Source of the DNA: Bacteroidaceae bacterium
GTDB taxonomy: Bacteria; Bacteroidota; Bacteroidia; Bacteroidales; Bacteroidaceae
DNA: 64,000 nucleotides
Assembly: GCA_017451645.1 (NCBI GenBank)
Contig: JAFTNZ010000022.1
Location: 1-64,000 of the forward strand
Reading direction: 5' to 3'
Of the stretch, positions 49,929-57,907 are shown piece after piece (within the stretch, counting starts at the first letter, position 1; each line of letters starts with the position of its first letter). Both the position numbers and the translations under genes were made by a program. The notes beneath the pieces were generated by a model, which did no database searches, had not been told where the DNA came from, and was given only the letters and a program-made list of their open reading frames with translations.

Positions 49929-51767
49929 TTACATTCCCCCCAGATGGTCGGACACCGTCTGCAGGATGGCCTGTCCGCGTTGCAGCCGGGTGGGCGAGGG
50001 GGTGGGGGTGTCCAGTGTCACCCTGCCGGCCTCGTTGCTATAGACGGTTATCCCTGTCGAGTCGTGGAAAGCCAGTCCGTCGTTGAATGTGTAGAAGGCG
50101 AAGGGGTAGGTATATTCTGTGCCGAACACGTTGCGGCTGAAGGGGTAGTCGTCGTGCGGCAGGCCCATCTGTCCGAGCAGTGTGGCGGCTAGATCCGTCT
50201 GGTTCACAGGGTAGTCCACCGTGTAGGGACCCTTCACGGCTCCGCCTGTCCATAGCATCGGAGCTCGGTAGCGTCGTGGTTCGGTGTAGTCGGTCTGTCC
50301 TCCCTGCGGATAGGCTATGCCGTGGTCGGGCAGGCAGATGATGAGCATATCGCGCCACTGCGGCAACTGTTTCAGCCGGTCGATGAAGCGTCCCAGGCAG
50401 TCGTCCGTATAGGCAAACGAGTTCAGCCGTTGGTCGTCGGGGAAGCGGTCGAAGGGCACCTCGAACGGCTCGTGGCTGCTCAGTGTCAGGAAGGCCGTGT
50501 GCCATCGTTTGGTGGTGTCGGTGCGTGCAGCCAGTGTGTGGTAGAGGTAGTCGAAGGTGATGTCGTCGTTCACCCCCCAGGCATTGGTTGTCCGTTCCTG
50601 CAGGCTGAAGTCGGTGTCTGCCGTCAGCCGCTGGTAGCCCGTGCTGAGCAAGTAGCTCTTCATGTTGGTGAAGTTGATGTCGCCGCCGTAGAGGAAGTCC
50701 GTTTCGTAGCCGGCCCTTCCCAGCGACCGGGCAATTCCCGGCAAGTGGCGGCTTTTGGCCGGTATCTTCATCACCGAGGTCTGTGGCAGGCCCGGAAATC
50801 CGCTCAGGGCGCACACCGTCCCCCGGTCGGTGCGGTAGCTGTTGCTGTAGCAGTCGGTGAACCACACCCCTTCCCGTCCCAACCTGTCGAGGTTGGGCGA
50901 AGCTCCTTTGGCTCCGCCGAGCGACTCCACAAATTCGGCTCCGAATCCCTCTAACAGGATGATGAGCACATTCGGCCGTTGTGTGTTCAGCAGCTTCACT
51001 GCGGCAGAGTCGCCGGGTGTGGGGAAGAGCCCTTCATACAGTGCTGCCCGTTCCTCTTCGGGGAAGAAGTCGTACATCTCCTCGAACCGCCGGCTTTTGC
51101 CCATCGACGAGAGCAGGCTGAAGCAGGGGTTCACGGCCGAATGGTTGAGAAACTGGCGCTCGCTGTAATAGACCTGTCCGATGTTGGCTGTCGATTCGCT
51201 CACTCCGCCCCGGATGGCCAGAAACAGTGCGCCTCCCATCAGCAGCAGGACCAGTGTGCCGCCGGTGCGTCGCTTCACCTCTGTCAGCCGCACAGGGGTC
51301 AGCCACACCATCACCCCGGCCGTTGCCGCCGCCAGCGCCACGATGGCTGCCACGCGCAGCAGCACGAAGCCTGCAGATACGCTGGCCATCGCCTCCGATG
51401 GCGAGTCGAGGTAGGCAAACACCGTGGCATCGAGCTTGAATCCCCAGAAGGCATAGAGTGTCGTGTCGGCCACGAAGACGAGGCTCGTCACCGTGGCTGC
51501 CACAATCAGGTAGGGGGCCATCCACCGCCGCAGGGGCATCCGTTTCACCCACACGCTTGCCATCACTGCCAACAGGGGCAGTATGGTCAGGTAGGCCGCC
51601 GTTGTGGCATCGAGCGAAAGGCCGTGCCACACCACGTCGGCATAGTCTTTCAAGCTGAGTGCTTCTTCTCCGGTGGCATTGGTTGCCATGAACAATGGCT
51701 TCTGCATGGCAAATCCCGCCAGCATCGCCACATACAGTGTCGCTATATAGCTTATTCGTTGTTTCAT
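49929..51767 (-). CDS. LtaS-family membrane sulfatase/phosphotransferase, 1
   Basis: A 612-residue protein with about five N-terminal membrane segments (residues ~8-190) and an extracytoplasmic alkaline-phosphatase-superfamily domain from PNVLIILLEGFGAEFVESLG. The nucleophile threonine is in YSNSYRTDRGTVCALSGFPG; other metal-site pieces are DFLYGGDINFTNMKSY, SSHEPFEVPFDRF and LPDHGIAYP. Relatives add glycerol-phosphate or phosphoethanolamine to surface glycans; Bacteroidetes lack lipoteichoic acid, so the target is probably another envelope polymer or lipid. It follows a related gene by 12 bases. Confidence 0.88.
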   Translation of the reverse strand: MKQRISYIATLYVAMLAGFAMQKPLFMATNATGEEALSLKDYADVVWHGLSLDATTAAYLTILPLLAVMASVWVKRMPLRRWMAPYLIVAATVTSLVFVADTTLYAFWGFKLDATVFAYLDSPSEAMASVSAGFVLLRVAAIVALAAATAGVMVWLTPVRLTEVKRRTGGTLVLLLMGGALFLAIRGGVSESTANIGQVYYSERQFLNHSAVNPCFSLLSSMGKSRRFEEMYDFFPEEERAALYEGLFPTPGDSAAVKLLNTQRPNVLIILLEGFGAEFVESLGGAKGASPNLDRLGREGVWFTDCYSNSYRTDRGTVCALSGFPGLPQTSVMKIPAKSRHLPGIARSLGRAGYETDFLYGGDINFTNMKSYLLSTGYQRLTADTDFSLQERTTNAWGVNDDITFDYLYHTLAARTDTTKRWHTAFLTLSSHEPFEVPFDRFPDDQRLNSFAYTDDCLGRFIDRLKQLPQWRDMLIICLPDHGIAYPQGGQTDYTEPRRYRAPMLWTGGAVKGPYTVDYPVNQTDLAATLLGQMGLPHDDYPFSRNVFGTEYTYPFAFYTFNDGLAFHDSTGITVYSNEAGRVTLDTPTPSPTRLQRGQAILQTVSDHLGGM

Positions 51768-51779
51768 GTCGGTTTTCGT

Positions 51780-53786
51780 TTAAGGGTGAGTGTCCGGTGT
51801 CAGCCTGTCTTCGTTCATGCGGAGCATGTATTGCTGGATGATGGCCTTGAGCTGCAGCTCCATCTGCTTCTGTGGTTGGATGCGGTGGATGATGTTGTGC
51901 TGTTGCAGGGGGTCGTTGCGGTAGTCGTAGATGGCAGTGACGGAGGAGCCGTCGAACTGGATGACGTAGTCGCCCTGGAAGTACTGGTAGATGCCGTTGA
52001 GGTAGTTGACGGCAAAGCGCCGGTGGTCGGGTGTGTTGAAGAGGTCGTTTCCGAAAGCCAGGAAGGGGCGGTCGTAGCCGAGGTATCCGAGCACGGTGGG
52101 CATGATGTCCGTCTGTTGTGCGATGGCCCTTGAGCACCCTCTGAGTCCGGCCCCCGGGTCGTAGAAGATGATGGGCACGGCAAAGCCGCCATAGTCCGTC
52201 TGGTACTCGGCGTGCGATGTCTGGTTGGTGTGGTCGGCGGTGATGACGAAGAGTGTGTTGTCGAACCATGGCTGCCGGGCCGCCTGTTCGAAGAAGAGGC
52301 GCAGGGCATTGTCGGAGTAGCGTATGCACTTGTGGATGGGTTTGCCTCCCTCCTCAGGGAAGCGTTCGCGATAGCGTTCGGGCACGGCAAAGGGGTGGTG
52401 CGACGAGGCGCTGAAGAGTGCGGCGGCAAAGGGTTGCCGGAAGGAGCTGAGCTTGTCGCACATGAATCGGAAGAACTCCTCATCCCAGATGGCCCATGTG
52501 CCGTCGAAGTCGGCATCGCCTCCGGTGTGCGGGTCGGCATTGTATTCGGTGCGTCCGTAGTACTCTTTGAAGCCGGTGGCGCGTGCAAAAGCCTGGAATC
52601 CCATCGAACCGTTTTCCGCTCCGTGGAAGAAGGCCGTGTGGTAGCCCGCCTGCTGCAGTTCGCCGGCAATGCCGCTCACCTTGTTGAGCGCGGCAGGGGT
52701 GACGAAGAAGGGCTCTACAAACATGGGGATGCCCGAAAGCACCGAGGGCATCCCGTCGATGCTCTTTCGTCCGTTGCCCACGGCATTGGTGAACACGTAG
52801 CTGTGGGGGATGAGCGAATCGAGGAAGGGGGTGTAGCCCTTGTAGGTGTTGGCGTCGAGCGAGCGGTTGAGGGCACCGATGTATTCGCGCCCGAAACTCT
52901 CCATGATGAAGATGACCACATTCTTCTTTGCAGCCCCCCTCCCTGCTCCCTTTCCGGTGGGGTGGTGTATGGGCGAGTAGGCCGCCTCCATCTCCTCGGT
53001 GCTGAGGTAGGCAGGCACTTCGAAAGGCTTTTTCCCGATGGTGCGGATGATGGAGAATGGGGTGTTGAGCACCACTGCCGCCTCCACCGGCCGGTTGATG
53101 TACTGGTTGGCATTGCTCAGCGTGATGGGGCGCACAGCCTTGCCGATGCCCCCGCGGATGGCGAAGATGCAGAGCGGCACGGCCACCAGCAGGCAGAGTG
53201 TCTGCACAGTGTAGTAGAGGGCCGGCCGGCGCACCGTCAGCTGCACAGCCGGGCGGCGGTAGAGCCTCCACACTCCCCACATCAGCAGCAGGAAGAGGAG
53301 GGTGAGGTACCAGTGGTTGAGCACCTCAGCGCCGATGATGGAGCCCAGGTTGCCCTCGTTGCCGAACTCGCTGAAGAGCGTGGCCGTGGTGCGCCGTCCG
53401 GTGAAGCGGAAATAGACGCAGTCGGCCAGATTGGCCGCGGCAGCCACTCCGTTGAAGAGCACAAACACCACTTTGGCCGCCGTCTGGTAACCCCTCCGCT
53501 CCTTGCCCTTCCATGGCAGAAGCATCATCAGGATGTAGAGGGCATTGACATAGACTACTGCCGACGCATCGAACAGCAGCCCCCCGCGCAGCATGCTCTC
53601 CAGCAGGCCGAGTGTCAGGTGGTCGGCATAGTAGCCGAAGTTGACGGCGAGGAATACCAGCCGGCAGAGCATGAACAGGGCAAAGGCCAGCACAATGTTC
53701 AGTGCGAGTGCCACAGGCGTGTTCAGGGGCGATTCGCCCAACATCCGGCAGAGGCTTTCTCGCTTTATGATTGTCTTTATTTTCAT
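51780..53786 (-). CDS. LtaS-family membrane sulfatase/phosphotransferase, 2
   Basis: From ATG 53784-53786, 668 residues: five N-terminal membrane segments (VALALNIVLAFALFMLCRLV and others) and a catalytic domain starting NVVIFIMESFGREYIGALNR. The nucleophile threonine position aligns with FTNAVGNGRKSIDGMPSVLS, where the sequence shows Ser (KS) instead of Thr. Metal-site pieces HGAENGSMGFQAFARATG, SASSHHPFAVPERY and VITADHTNQTSHAEYQTDYG are present. It forms a two-gene unit with the next gene. The long upstream frame is rejected because the -7 element lies within it. Confidence 0.88.
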   Translation of the reverse strand: MKIKTIIKRESLCRMLGESPLNTPVALALNIVLAFALFMLCRLVFLAVNFGYYADHLTLGLLESMLRGGLLFDASAVVYVNALYILMMLLPWKGKERRGYQTAAKVVFVLFNGVAAAANLADCVYFRFTGRRTTATLFSEFGNEGNLGSIIGAEVLNHWYLTLLFLLLMWGVWRLYRRPAVQLTVRRPALYYTVQTLCLLVAVPLCIFAIRGGIGKAVRPITLSNANQYINRPVEAAVVLNTPFSIIRTIGKKPFEVPAYLSTEEMEAAYSPIHHPTGKGAGRGAAKKNVVIFIMESFGREYIGALNRSLDANTYKGYTPFLDSLIPHSYVFTNAVGNGRKSIDGMPSVLSGIPMFVEPFFVTPAALNKVSGIAGELQQAGYHTAFFHGAENGSMGFQAFARATGFKEYYGRTEYNADPHTGGDADFDGTWAIWDEEFFRFMCDKLSSFRQPFAAALFSASSHHPFAVPERYRERFPEEGGKPIHKCIRYSDNALRLFFEQAARQPWFDNTLFVITADHTNQTSHAEYQTDYGGFAVPIIFYDPGAGLRGCSRAIAQQTDIMPTVLGYLGYDRPFLAFGNDLFNTPDHRRFAVNYLNGIYQYFQGDYVIQFDGSSVTAIYDYRNDPLQQHNIIHRIQPQKQMELQLKAIIQQYMLRMNEDRLTPDTHP

Positions 53787-53808
53787 AATCTTGCAGAGGT
53801 TTCGGGTG

Positions 53809-53816
53809 CAAATGTA
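53809..53816 (-). promoter_or_regulatory. -7 element of the LtaS-family pair
   Basis: TACATTTG on the minus strand, 23 bases before the ATG at 53786. Confidence 0.5.
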
Positions 53817-54458
53817 CGAATTTTCCAAGAGATGTATCCGCTTTCCGCTTCTAAGTTTCGCAAGTTTAACTTCTGCAACTGATTGCTCAGCGATTCTTTT
53901 TATTTTTGTTTCGAACGCAGAGGCGCGGAGGCGCAGAGTCTTTATCATCAGCTGCTCTCATTTTTCGGTTTGCTTTGCTCTTTTATTGTTTTTCTTTTAG
54001 TCAGAAGTTTAATCATCGTCGATGTTTATATAATCATCGACGATAACTATGTAAACATCGACGATGATTATATAGTTAACGCCGATGATTAAACTTTTCC
54101 CTTGCGGTTTGCAGGTTTTTCAAAGGCTTTCCGTACTTTCTTCCCCCGTCCTTCCGCTTTATGCCTGCGGAGTGACGCGAAAACGGTCCGTTGTCCGGTC
54201 GGAACCGATGGGCCTGCGGATGAAAAAAATGCAGGTGGCGGTTTTGGCGGAAGCAATGGAACGGGCAGTATTCGTCCTTTTGTACAATAAGCCCCCGGTG
54301 TGCGATGACGAAAAACCATGTCAATTCCGTCGGGAGGCCGGACGGATGACGGCAAGAGGTAAACCGGAGGAAATCATGGCATTATCGCCGAAACCGTGTT
54401 AACGAAATAAAAATCACCCCCCCCGATAGTTAAAAGTATTAAACAATTTTAAGCCTTT
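53817..54458. other. Long non-coding region before the fimbrial operon
   Basis: No convincing gene in about 640 bases. It holds a GCAGAGGCGCGGAGGCGCAG repeat-like word (53921-53940), the nested inverted repeats at 54006-54095, and the upstream part of the fimbrial promoter. Short frames at 54085-54402 have no recognisable features. Confidence 0.5.
54006..54095. repeat. Nested inverted repeats built on ATCATCGNCGAT
   Basis: Outer arms AGTTTAATCATCG (54006-54018) and CGATGATTAAACT (54083-54095) are perfect inverses. Inside, ATCATCGTCGATGTTTA (54012-54028) is the inverse of TAAACATCGACGATGAT (54052-54068). ATCATCGACGATAACTAT (54033-54050) is an imperfect inverse of ATAGTTAACGCCGATGAT (54072-54089). 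Four copies of the same core word in alternating orientation fill 90 bases. Confidence 0.75.
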
Positions 54459-54490
54459 TTTGCCTGATAAGATAATCCTTTGTATGTTTG
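54459..54490 (+). promoter_or_regulatory. Fimbrial operon promoter
   Basis: TTTG (54459-54462) and TATGTTTG (54483-54490) are 20 bp apart, an ideal Bacteroidetes promoter. Transcription would start near 54497, leaving a leader of about 205 bases before 54703. A direct repeat (GTTTGAAGCCGGTAA at 54486, GTTTGAGGCCGATAA at 54519) with period 33 begins at the -7. Confidence 0.7.
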
Positions 54491-54702
54491 AAGCCGGTAA
54501 CTAATCGTAATAAACAAAGTTTGAGGCCGATAAAGATGCTTGCCAAAGCTGACAGAAATGACTACAATGGTGGGGGGAAATACAATAACTCCTTCCCGGT
54601 TTGGTGTCTGCAGACCTTAAACTGATACGGAAGATGCCGGCAACACAAAGTAACAGGCAATTTAAAGAAATAGAACCAGGTAAAAATCAAAGAAACCATA
54701 AG

Positions 54703-55272
54703 ATGAAGGTCAGAAGTCTAAAGACAGCACTCGTGCTCATGCTCTTTGCAGCTACCACGGCACTCGCTCAGGTGGCCGTGAAGACCAACGTGCCCATGGA
54801 CATCCTGCGGCTGCCCAATGCCGCCGTGGAGGTAGGGTTTGCTCCCAAATGGACTGCCGAACTGGGCGCATATTACAATCCTTGGAAGTTCTCCGACGAC
54901 AAGCAGCACAAACTCCTGCTCATACAGCCCGAGTTGCGCTATTGGCTCTGCGACCGCTTCAACGGCCACTTCTTCGGCCTGCACCTCATGGGCGGAGCAT
55001 TCAACACCATGGGCTTCGAGCCGCCCTTCGCCCTCTGGGACGACATGGAGGACTACCGCTACAAGGGGCGCTTCTACGGAGGTGGCATTTCCTACGGGTA
55101 CAGCTGGATTCTCGACCGCCACTTCAACATCGAAGCCACCATCGGGGTGGGATACAACTACGTGGACTACGAGAAATACGAGTGCAAGAACTGTGGCGAC
55201 AAGCTCGGCGAGGGCGACAAGCACTATCTGGGCCCCACCAAAGCAGCCGTCAACCTCATCTACGTCTTCTAA
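54703..55272 (+). CDS. DUF3575 outer-membrane protein of the fimbrial operon
   Basis: A 189-residue exported beta-barrel-like protein from ATG 54703, signal peptide MKVRSLKTALVLMLFAATTA. The body has the DUF3575 pattern: VAVKTNVPMDILRLPNAAVE, APKWTAELGAYYNPWKF, LLLIQPELRYWLCDRFNGHF and RHFNIEATIGVGYNYVDYEK with a CKNCGDK cysteine pair, ending in a strand with C-terminal Phe. DUF3575 proteins regularly open type V pilus operons in Bacteroidales, where they are thought to assist assembly at the outer membrane. The 34-codon frame extension lies in the leader and is rejected. Confidence 0.85.
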   Translation: MKVRSLKTALVLMLFAATTALAQVAVKTNVPMDILRLPNAAVEVGFAPKWTAELGAYYNPWKFSDDKQHKLLLIQPELRYWLCDRFNGHFFGLHLMGGAFNTMGFEPPFALWDDMEDYRYKGRFYGGGISYGYSWILDRHFNIEATIGVGYNYVDYEKYECKNCGDKLGEGDKHYLGPTKAAVNLIYVF

Positions 55273-55300
55273 TCCTTATTATATTAAAGAATAGAGAAAA

Positions 55301-56803
55301 ATGAAAAGAACAGCATACCAATCGCTCACCTCAGCACTCACCTCAGCACTCGGCCTCATGCTCCTTGTGGCCACGCTGCCCGCCGCCGCATGGGCCGACG
55401 ACACCCGCAAGGCCGCCAACAAGGTGCTCACACACGAGGATGTCAGCGTAGCACGCTACGAGCTGGCACAGACCACCGACAACAACCTCTACATCAATCT
55501 GGAAATCCTGCTCGGCAAAGACTTCAAGATGTCCAGCAACCGCATGACGCACATCGTGCCCCTCTTCCATTCGGCCGACACCGCCCGCACACACGACTTC
55601 GACCCCGTGGTGGTCTATGGCCGCCGGCGCGAAATCATACACCAGCGCAACGGCCTCGTGCCCTCCGACGCCTACCGCATTGTCCGCCGCGAGCAGGGCG
55701 AAGAGCAGCGCATAGAGTACAGCGCACTCATCCCCTACGAACAGTGGATGGACGATGGCCGGCTCGAGCTCTGGGTTGACCTTTGCGGATGTGCCGATTG
55801 CCGCAAAGAGGAACTTTACATCCCCGTCGGTCAGCTGCTCACACCCGTCGAACCCGCCTTTATCCCCGCCTTTGTGCGTCCGCCGCACATCGATGTCAAG
55901 CGGGACACACTGGAGCGCGAAGCCTTCATCGAGTTCGTGGTCGATCGCACCGAACTGAAGAAGAACCATAGCGGCAACGAAGCCGAGCTGCGCAAGATTG
56001 TCAATTCCATCGACACCATCCGTGCCGACAAGAACCTCACCATCACCTACATCAACATCCACGGATACGCATCGCCCGAAAGCCCCTACCGGCACAACAA
56101 GGAGCTGGCCGAAGGGCGTGCCGCCACACTCCTCAAGTTTGTGCGCGGGCAGTATGCCTTCCCCGACAGCGTGTTCAGCTCCGGAGCCACGCCCGAGTAC
56201 TGGAGCGGCTTGCGCGAACGGGTGGCCGCCAGCGACCTGGAGCACCGCGACGAGATTCTGGCCGTCATCGACAGCCCCCTCGCCCCCGACCCCAAAGAAC
56301 AGAAGATAAAGAGCAACTGGCCGAAGGAGTACCGCTTCATGCTCGACTACTGGTATCCCTCGCTCCGCCGCTCAGTCTATAAGGTAGGCTACATCATCCG
56401 CGGATTCAATGCTGAGGAGGCCCGCGAAGTCTTCCGCACCAAGCCCGCACAGCTCTCGCTCGAAGAGATGTTCATGGTAGCCGAGCTCTACCCCGTGGGC
56501 AGCGAAGAGTTCCGCCACGTGTTCGATGTGGCCGTGCGCCTCCACCCCTCCGACCCCATCGCCAACCTCAATGCCGCCTGCATTGCCCTCGACGAGCGCA
56601 ACATCGGGCAGGCACGCCGCTACCTGGCCAAGGCCGGAGAGTCGCCCGAGGCCACCCATGCCCGTGCCGTCCTCGCCGTGTTCGACGGCAACTACAACGA
56701 GGCACGCCGCCTCTTCCTCCTGGCCCAGCAAGCCGGTGTAGAGCAAGCCACTCCCAACCTCCAGCTCCTCGACAAGATAGAGCAACGGGGGATGAAGAAG
56801 TGA
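55301..56803 (+). CDS. DUF3868 and OmpA-like periplasmic protein of the fimbrial operon
   Basis: A 500-residue exported protein, signal peptide to ~33 (LPAAAWADD). Residues ~40-185 match DUF3868 (LTHEDVSVARYELAQTTDNN, VYGRRREIIHQRNGL, DLCGCADCRKEEL). Then an OmpA-like peptidoglycan-binding segment (NLTITYINIHGYASPESPYR, HNKELAEGRAATL), and a C-terminal TPR-like helical part (NLNAACIALDERNIGQARRY, AVLAVFDGNYNEARRLF). It probably links the pilus assembly site to the cell wall. It follows the DUF3575 gene by 28 bases. Confidence 0.85.
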   Translation: MKRTAYQSLTSALTSALGLMLLVATLPAAAWADDTRKAANKVLTHEDVSVARYELAQTTDNNLYINLEILLGKDFKMSSNRMTHIVPLFHSADTARTHDFDPVVVYGRRREIIHQRNGLVPSDAYRIVRREQGEEQRIEYSALIPYEQWMDDGRLELWVDLCGCADCRKEELYIPVGQLLTPVEPAFIPAFVRPPHIDVKRDTLEREAFIEFVVDRTELKKNHSGNEAELRKIVNSIDTIRADKNLTITYINIHGYASPESPYRHNKELAEGRAATLLKFVRGQYAFPDSVFSSGATPEYWSGLRERVAASDLEHRDEILAVIDSPLAPDPKEQKIKSNWPKEYRFMLDYWYPSLRRSVYKVGYIIRGFNAEEAREVFRTKPAQLSLEEMFMVAELYPVGSEEFRHVFDVAVRLHPSDPIANLNAACIALDERNIGQARRYLAKAGESPEATHARAVLAVFDGNYNEARRLFLLAQQAGVEQATPNLQLLDKIEQRGMKK

Positions 56804-56909
56804 AGAAACAAAACAACAAGACAATAAAAGAAACCGCGTTCTTTGACATCACTGGTACAGAAACGGAAATAAGTAGCACGGAAAAGTTGCAACTTCCGGC
56901 AGAATCGTG

Positions 56910-56917
56910 TATCTTTG
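56910..56917 (+). promoter_or_regulatory. -7 element of the embedded toxin-antitoxin pair
   Basis: TATCTTTG with TTG 20 bp upstream (56887-56889), 33 bases before the antitoxin start; the pair therefore has its own promoter within the fimbrial operon. Confidence 0.5.
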
Positions 56918-56949
56918 CACTCACTTTACCTTAATAATATATAGGCAAT

Positions 56950-57234
56950 ATGAGACAAGGTACGATGACACTCGAATCATGCAAACTGGCAGCCATACAA
57001 GGCATAGCCAATGCTGAAAGTCTGGAAGACGTGTACTTCACGATGATGGAGACACAAGCCCAACTGAAAAAGCAGTGGGAAGAAGAGGAGAACGAATCTC
57101 CCTTGCCACGCTACACCATGGAAGAGCTGAACGCACGCATCGACCGTGCTGAGGCCAACATCGCGGCAGGAAAAGTATATACCTGCGAAGAAGTCCACCA
57201 ATATTTGGAGGAAAAGCTGCCATGGCTAAAGTAA
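56950..57234 (+). CDS. Putative antitoxin upstream of a RelE/ParE toxin
   Basis: A 94-residue acidic helical protein beginning MRQGTMTLESCKLAAIQGIA, with YTMEELNARIDRAEANIAAG and YTCEEVHQYLEEKLPWL. The second part resembles antitoxins of the type ...ELxARIDxAxxDIxAGRxxxxEE that pair with RelE-like toxins. Its stop lies 13 bases inside the toxin frame. An alternative start at M6 (56965) exists. No DNA-binding motif is obvious at the N-terminus. Confidence 0.75.
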   Translation: MRQGTMTLESCKLAAIQGIANAESLEDVYFTMMETQAQLKKQWEEEENESPLPRYTMEELNARIDRAEANIAAGKVYTCEEVHQYLEEKLPWLK

Positions 57235-57542
57235 TATGGGAAGAGGAAGCGCGTGAACGGGAATTAAGCATCTTGGAGTATGGGCGCAAGAATTTTGGCG
57301 TGCATGCATCCAAGAAACTTTATGAGAAGTTCAAGCGTGCAGAAACCAATCTCATGGGAAATCCTTTGATTGGTATGCGCGAGGTTTATCTTGCCAATCG
57401 TTCACACGATTATCGTAGTTTGTTTGTGCCTGAATACTTCAAGTTGGTTTATTACTATGATGAAATGTATGATACGGTGTTTATCTCCGACGTTTGGGAC
57501 ACCCGGCGGGAACCCGTCGTTCAAGCCTTCCGCCTGTCATAA
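57222..57542 (+). CDS. RelE/ParE-family toxin
   Basis: A 106-residue protein: MAKVIWEEEARERELSILEY, FGVHASKKLYEKFKRAETNL, NPLIGMREVYLANRSHDYRS and FVPEYFKLVYYYDEMYDTVF then ISDVWDTRREP. The strand pattern and YRSLFVPEYFKLVYYYDE fit the RelE/ParE fold, and the end VWDTRREP matches the family's characteristic final D-x-R-x-x-P. It overlaps the antitoxin by 13 bases and is followed by a terminator that isolates the pair from the fimbrillin gene. Confidence 0.8.
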   Translation: MAKVIWEEEARERELSILEYGRKNFGVHASKKLYEKFKRAETNLMGNPLIGMREVYLANRSHDYRSLFVPEYFKLVYYYDEMYDTVFISDVWDTRREPVVQAFRLS

Positions 57543-57573
57543 CTTCCACTCACTCAAAGAAACATACTTATTT

Positions 57574-57618
57574 CCGTCCCGTCAGCCACACACAGTGCCG
57601 ATGGGACGGTTTCGTTTT
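57574..57618 (+). terminator. Terminator after the embedded toxin-antitoxin pair
   Basis: CCGTCCCGTC (57574-57583) pairs with GATGGGACGG (57600-57609, one mismatch) and is followed by TTTCGTTTTC. Confidence 0.65.
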
Positions 57619-57907
57619 CAACGTACCGGTGAACCCTTTCGAGAGCTCGCTCAACTGAACTCCTCCGCCACCCACCTGCCCCAAACGGTAGAACGGTGAG
57701 TGCCCAAAACTCTCCCTCTATAAACAGAGGAGGAGGTAAGCAAAGCTCCATTGCTGGTATGAAGCGAACCTTTCCTCTACGGACAGAGGAGGAGGTAGAG
57801 GGTGAGAAAAGAGATAAAAGAGAGAGAAAACAGAGAGAAAAAACAAAAATAGAAACAACAATAAAACAATTAATTAACTAATTTACTAACTTTAAAACTT
57901 TATTTTT
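57619..57907. other. Fimbrillin leader region
   Basis: No gene is convincing. The frame at 57696-57881 is very basic and translates a repeat. A direct repeat (57712-57797) is the only structured element; the last 80 bases are purine-rich and AT-rich up to the fimbrillin ATG. Confidence 0.5.
57712..57797. repeat. Two-copy direct repeat in the fimbrillin leader
   Basis: ACAGAGGAGGAGGTA occurs at 57724-57738 and 57783-57797, 59 bp apart; each copy is preceded by CCTCTA, so each can form a small CCTCT/AGAGG hairpin. Confidence 0.6.

Noticed and set aside
52212..53882. 556-codon plus-strand open frame
   Set aside because: It is the antisense shadow of the LtaS-family gene at 51780-53786, whose motifs and membrane segments are clear; the shadow has no family features and arises from GC-rich codon bias.
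54006..54095. Invertible promoter for phase variation
   Set aside because: The outer arms enclose only 64 bases and contain no TAnnTTTG promoter; the fimbrial promoter lies outside. Kept as an unexplained repeat instead.
54085..54402. 105-codon plus-strand frame before the fimbrial operon
   Set aside because: It starts in the nested inverted repeats, has no recognisable domain and lies in a region with no promoter of its own; coding is not supported.
57696..57881. 61-codon basic frame before fimbrillin
   Set aside because: It translates the two-copy direct repeat and a purine-rich leader; composition is Lys/Arg/Glu-rich without structure.
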